A stretch of DNA of 5,474 nucleotides from Nanobdellota archaeon (GTDB lineage: Archaea > Nanobdellota > Nanobdellia > Woesearchaeales > JAUYGA01): contig JAUYGA010000005.1 in the NCBI GenBank assembly GCA_030690755.1, positions 1 to 5,474 on the forward strand, given 5' to 3'. Of this stretch, positions 4,158 to 5,474 are shown piece by piece. The position numbers and the translations under genes were made by a program. The stretch's first letter is position 1. Each line of letters starts with the position of its first letter. The notes under the pieces are model-generated. The model ran no database searches, was not told the origin of the DNA, and saw only the letters and a list, made by a program, of their open reading frames with translations.

Positions 4158-4173
4158 TTTATAAAATTTTCGT
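4158..4173 (-). promoter_or_regulatory. BRE/TATA promoter of the DAHP synthase gene (leaderless)
   Basis: On the minus strand the BRE-like CGAAAAT (4173 to 4167) precedes TTTATAAA (4165 to 4158), which is centred 27.5 nt before the ATG at 4134. The predicted transcription start coincides with the start codon, and no Shine-Dalgarno motif is present. This geometry supports the chosen start. Confidence 0.75.
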
Positions 4174-4177
4174 TTTG

Positions 4178-4255
4178 TGACTACTTAAAAGTCATTATTG
4201 AAAATCGATTAATGATAGATATTTTGATAAGACAAAACACAATATGCTTTAAAGC
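4178..4255. repeat. Cluster of short inverted repeats in the divergent promoter region
   Basis: Three small dyads lie upstream of both genes: TGACT/AGTCA (4178-4182 with 4190-4194, just beyond the BRE of the DAHP synthase promoter), TCATTA/TAATGA (4192-4197 with 4210-4215), and the gapless 10-bp palindrome GCTTTAAAGC (4246-4255). Any one could be a regulator site, but each is short and the region is AT-rich. No gene or recognisable RNA is seen in 4174-4330. Confidence 0.3.
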
Positions 4256-4335
4256 GCGTCGTAAAAAGAAAAATACGCAGAAATGAAAAAAAAGACTGCT
4301 GCCTGCATTTAGAATGAATCCTGAAAAAACACCAA

Positions 4336-4348
4336 ATTTATAAACAGA
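4336..4348 (+). promoter_or_regulatory. TATA box of the methyltransferase gene
   Basis: TTTATAAA (4337-4344) is centred 36.5 nt before ATG 4377, placing the transcription start near 4366 and leaving a leader of about 10 nt that contains a Shine-Dalgarno core. The 13-mer ATTTATAAACAGA is identical to the one before the deacetylase gene at 2088-2100. Confidence 0.7.
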
Positions 4349-4367
4349 TTGTTCACAGCATCATATT

Positions 4368-4372
4368 AGGTG
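4368..4372 (+). promoter_or_regulatory. Shine-Dalgarno core AGGTG
   Basis: AGGTG ends 4 nt before ATG 4377, the same spacing as for the zinc-ribbon gene at 1240, and lies just after the predicted transcription start. It supports ATG 4377 as the true start. Confidence 0.6.
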
Positions 4373-4376
4373 TATT

Positions 4377-5033
4377 ATGAAATTATTCAAGACTAGAGAT
4401 GCGCAGAAATCAAAAAAGAAATATTTTGAGAACCGCGCAAAAGCTTATGAACTCTATATCAGAATGCCCGTCATCTCAAAAATAAGGAAAGATGAAAGGA
4501 AGATAATTAACGAGCTCATTGAGAACCACATCACAAAAGATGATTCTGTCCTTGAGATTGGCTGCGGAACTGGCTATTACACCGCTTATGTTGCAGAGAG
4601 ATGCAAAAAGCTGACTGCAATTGATCTTTCTGAAAAAATGGTGCAACTCACTTCCAAAAAAATCAAGAAGCTCGGGTTAGAAAATGTTGATGTCCAGAAC
4701 ATGGATATAAACAAGTTCAGTTCTGATCAGAAGTTTGACAAGGTTTTCTGCATTGGCGTGCTTGATTATGTAAAGGAACCTTTAAGCTTTCTTCAGAAGT
4801 GCAGCAATCTTTCCTCAGGGAGCATCATTGTGACTGCGCCAAACAAGAGCGTGTTTTCAAAAACAATGAAAGTATATGCAAAACTGACAAAGGCAGAACA
4901 CAAATACTACACAGATGACGAACTGAAAAACTCACTGGTCGATTCTGGCTTTAAGGATGTTGAGATGTTTGAGACAGGCATGAAAACAAAACTGACAAAT
5001 GGAGCAACATTGATTGCTGTTGCGAAGAAATAA
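4377..5033 (+). CDS. Class I SAM-dependent methyltransferase
   Basis: This is a 218-residue soluble enzyme that transfers a methyl group from S-adenosylmethionine. The Rossmann core starts at about residue 56. Motif I is VLEIGCGTG (58-66), the glycine-rich SAM loop. The acidic residue at the end of strand 2 is D83 in LTAIDLS and should bind the ribose. NMDINKF (108-114) is the motif II region near the adenine, DKVFCIGVLDYV (121-132) is strand 4, and GSIIVTAPN (148-156) is strand 5. The basic N-terminal helix region (KSKKKYFENRAKAYELY, 11-27) is typical of UbiE/Methyltransf_11- or 25-like enzymes, where it caps the substrate site. The family alone does not give the substrate; a lipid, quinone or small molecule is more likely than DNA, as no DNA-methylase motif is seen. 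Start and ribosome-binding site are well supported. It is monocistronic and convergent with the gene at 5078, with a 44-bp gap. Confidence 0.92.
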   Translation: MKLFKTRDAQKSKKKYFENRAKAYELYIRMPVISKIRKDERKIINELIENHITKDDSVLEIGCGTGYYTAYVAERCKKLTAIDLSEKMVQLTSKKIKKLGLENVDVQNMDINKFSSDQKFDKVFCIGVLDYVKEPLSFLQKCSNLSSGSIIVTAPNKSVFSKTMKVYAKLTKAEHKYYTDDELKNSLVDSGFKDVEMFETGMKTKLTNGATLIAVAKK

Positions 5034-5077
5034 ATCAAACAAATCTTTCTGATAATCAAAAGCAAATATGTTTTCTA
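5034..5077. other. 44-bp convergent gap, possible weak minus-strand terminator
   Basis: The gap separates two convergent stop codons. Read on the minus strand it is T-rich (GCTTTTG, GATTTGTTTG, GATTTATTTC) and could end the 5078-5473 transcript. Read on the plus strand it is A-rich with only a short TTTCT and a TGTTTTCT. TGATAATCA (5050-5058) is a tiny dyad. No strong hairpin is seen. Confidence 0.25.
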
Positions 5078-5473
5078 TCAAAAACCATTACTTCCGGCGT
5101 TTGCTTGCCTTCGTCTTATTTTCTCTCTTAACTCTTGCATTTCTTTCTTTGTAGGAACAGGCCACTTCTGCTCTTCAGGCCTGCCAGCATAAAAAACCGC
5201 AAGATTTCTATTCGCCCAGACCAACTCTGGCTTGACATATCTTTCACGCTTCAATAAATCGATTGTTTCCTGCGCAGTCATAATGTTGCTTCTCTTTTCT
5301 ATTTCAAGATATTTTTCAGCAAAGTCTTTTGGAACATTCATAGCAAGAGCATTTTCAAGGCGCTGAGAATATAGTTTGACAAAACTCTGTCCAGGTATTT
5401 TTATCTCAGCTCCCAATATGAAATAACCTTTAGGCGAAAGTATGAACTGGTTATTGTTGACAAATTTTTTCAT
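5078..5473 (-). CDS. Hypothetical protein, possibly truncated at its start
   Basis: I do not recognise this protein. It reads from ATG at 5473-5471 to TGA at 5080-5078, 131 residues. Only one base lies beyond the ATG, so neither the promoter nor an earlier start can be judged; the gene may be longer. No cysteines, signal peptide or membrane helix are visible. The N-terminal part (8-35, NQFILSPKGYFILGAEIKIPGQSF) looks like beta strands. The middle is helical (NVPKDFAEKYLEIEKR, TAQETIDLLKRERYV), and EEQKWPVPTKKEMQELREKIRRRQ (100-123) is a proline turn followed by a strongly basic amphipathic helix. Such a tail would suit binding to nucleic acid or a protein partner. Codon use is mixed. Confidence 0.72.
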   Translation of the reverse strand: MKKFVNNNQFILSPKGYFILGAEIKIPGQSFVKLYSQRLENALAMNVPKDFAEKYLEIEKRSNIMTAQETIDLLKRERYVKPELVWANRNLAVFYAGRPEEQKWPVPTKKEMQELREKIRRRQANAGSNGF

Positions 5474-5474
5474 C

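Noticed and set aside
289..4309. Recurring GCCTG words next to AT-rich text in three gaps (near 291, 1973 and 4301)
   Set aside because: The shared word is only 5-8 bases and the flanks differ; it also occurs inside genes, so chance is sufficient.
4200..4330. Possible C/D box guide RNA (ATGATAG near 4212, CTGA near 4320)
   Set aside because: The boxes are about 105 nt apart, the C box is imperfect, and no internal D'/C' pair is seen.
1..5474. CRISPR arrays, insertion sequences, tRNA or rRNA genes
   Set aside because: I looked for regularly spaced repeats, transposase motifs and tRNA T-loop-like patterns and saw none in the window.

Overview
The window looks like part of an AT-rich archaeal genome, probably a DPANN-type lineage (Woesearchaeota/Pacearchaeota-like). 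That placement is an inference from style, not from a marker gene. The archaeal signals are visible. TATA boxes of the TTTATAAA type, some with a purine-rich BRE such as CGAAAAT, lie about 27 nt before the ATG of three genes, which is the geometry of leaderless transcripts. Two other genes carry a short leader with a Shine-Dalgarno core (GAGGTGA, AGGTG). All genes are short single transcription units, and no operon is evident.

Layout. 1-111: the last 36 codons of a plus-strand gene cut by the left edge. 112-374: a gene-free AT-rich stretch with a TATA box, a CCTTTA hairpin and a perfect 22-bp palindrome. 375-1025: an unrecognised 216-residue protein. 1240-1536 (+) and 1533-1907 (-): a convergent pair overlapping by 4 bp, made of a YgiT-type (MqsA-like) four-cysteine zinc-ribbon protein and a small protein with a faint DUF4258-like layout, possibly a toxin-antitoxin-type pair. 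1908-2118: a divergent intergenic region with a 9-bp inverted repeat placed like an operator. 2119-2865: a membrane-anchored polysaccharide deacetylase (NodB domain). 2917-4134 (-): a type I-beta DAHP synthase with an extra C-terminal domain of about 150 residues that I do not recognise. 4135-4376: a divergent promoter region. 4377-5033: a class I SAM-dependent methyltransferase. 5078-5473 (-): a hypothetical protein reaching the right edge.

How the genes relate. The deacetylase and methyltransferase share an identical 13-base promoter core and similar leucine codon use, so they may belong to the same regulatory or ancestral background, plausibly cell-surface glycan or lipid modification. The DAHP synthase stands between them on the other strand, with no other shikimate gene in view, different leucine codon use and its own small palindrome between TATA box and start.

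Most promising for something new: (1) the unrecognised C-terminal domain on the DAHP synthase; (2) the convergent, 3'-overlapping zinc-ribbon/DUF4258-like pair with a TATA-overlapping operator; (3) the unrecognised 216-residue gene with its palindrome-rich upstream region. Everything here comes from reading the sequence alone; no homology search was possible.
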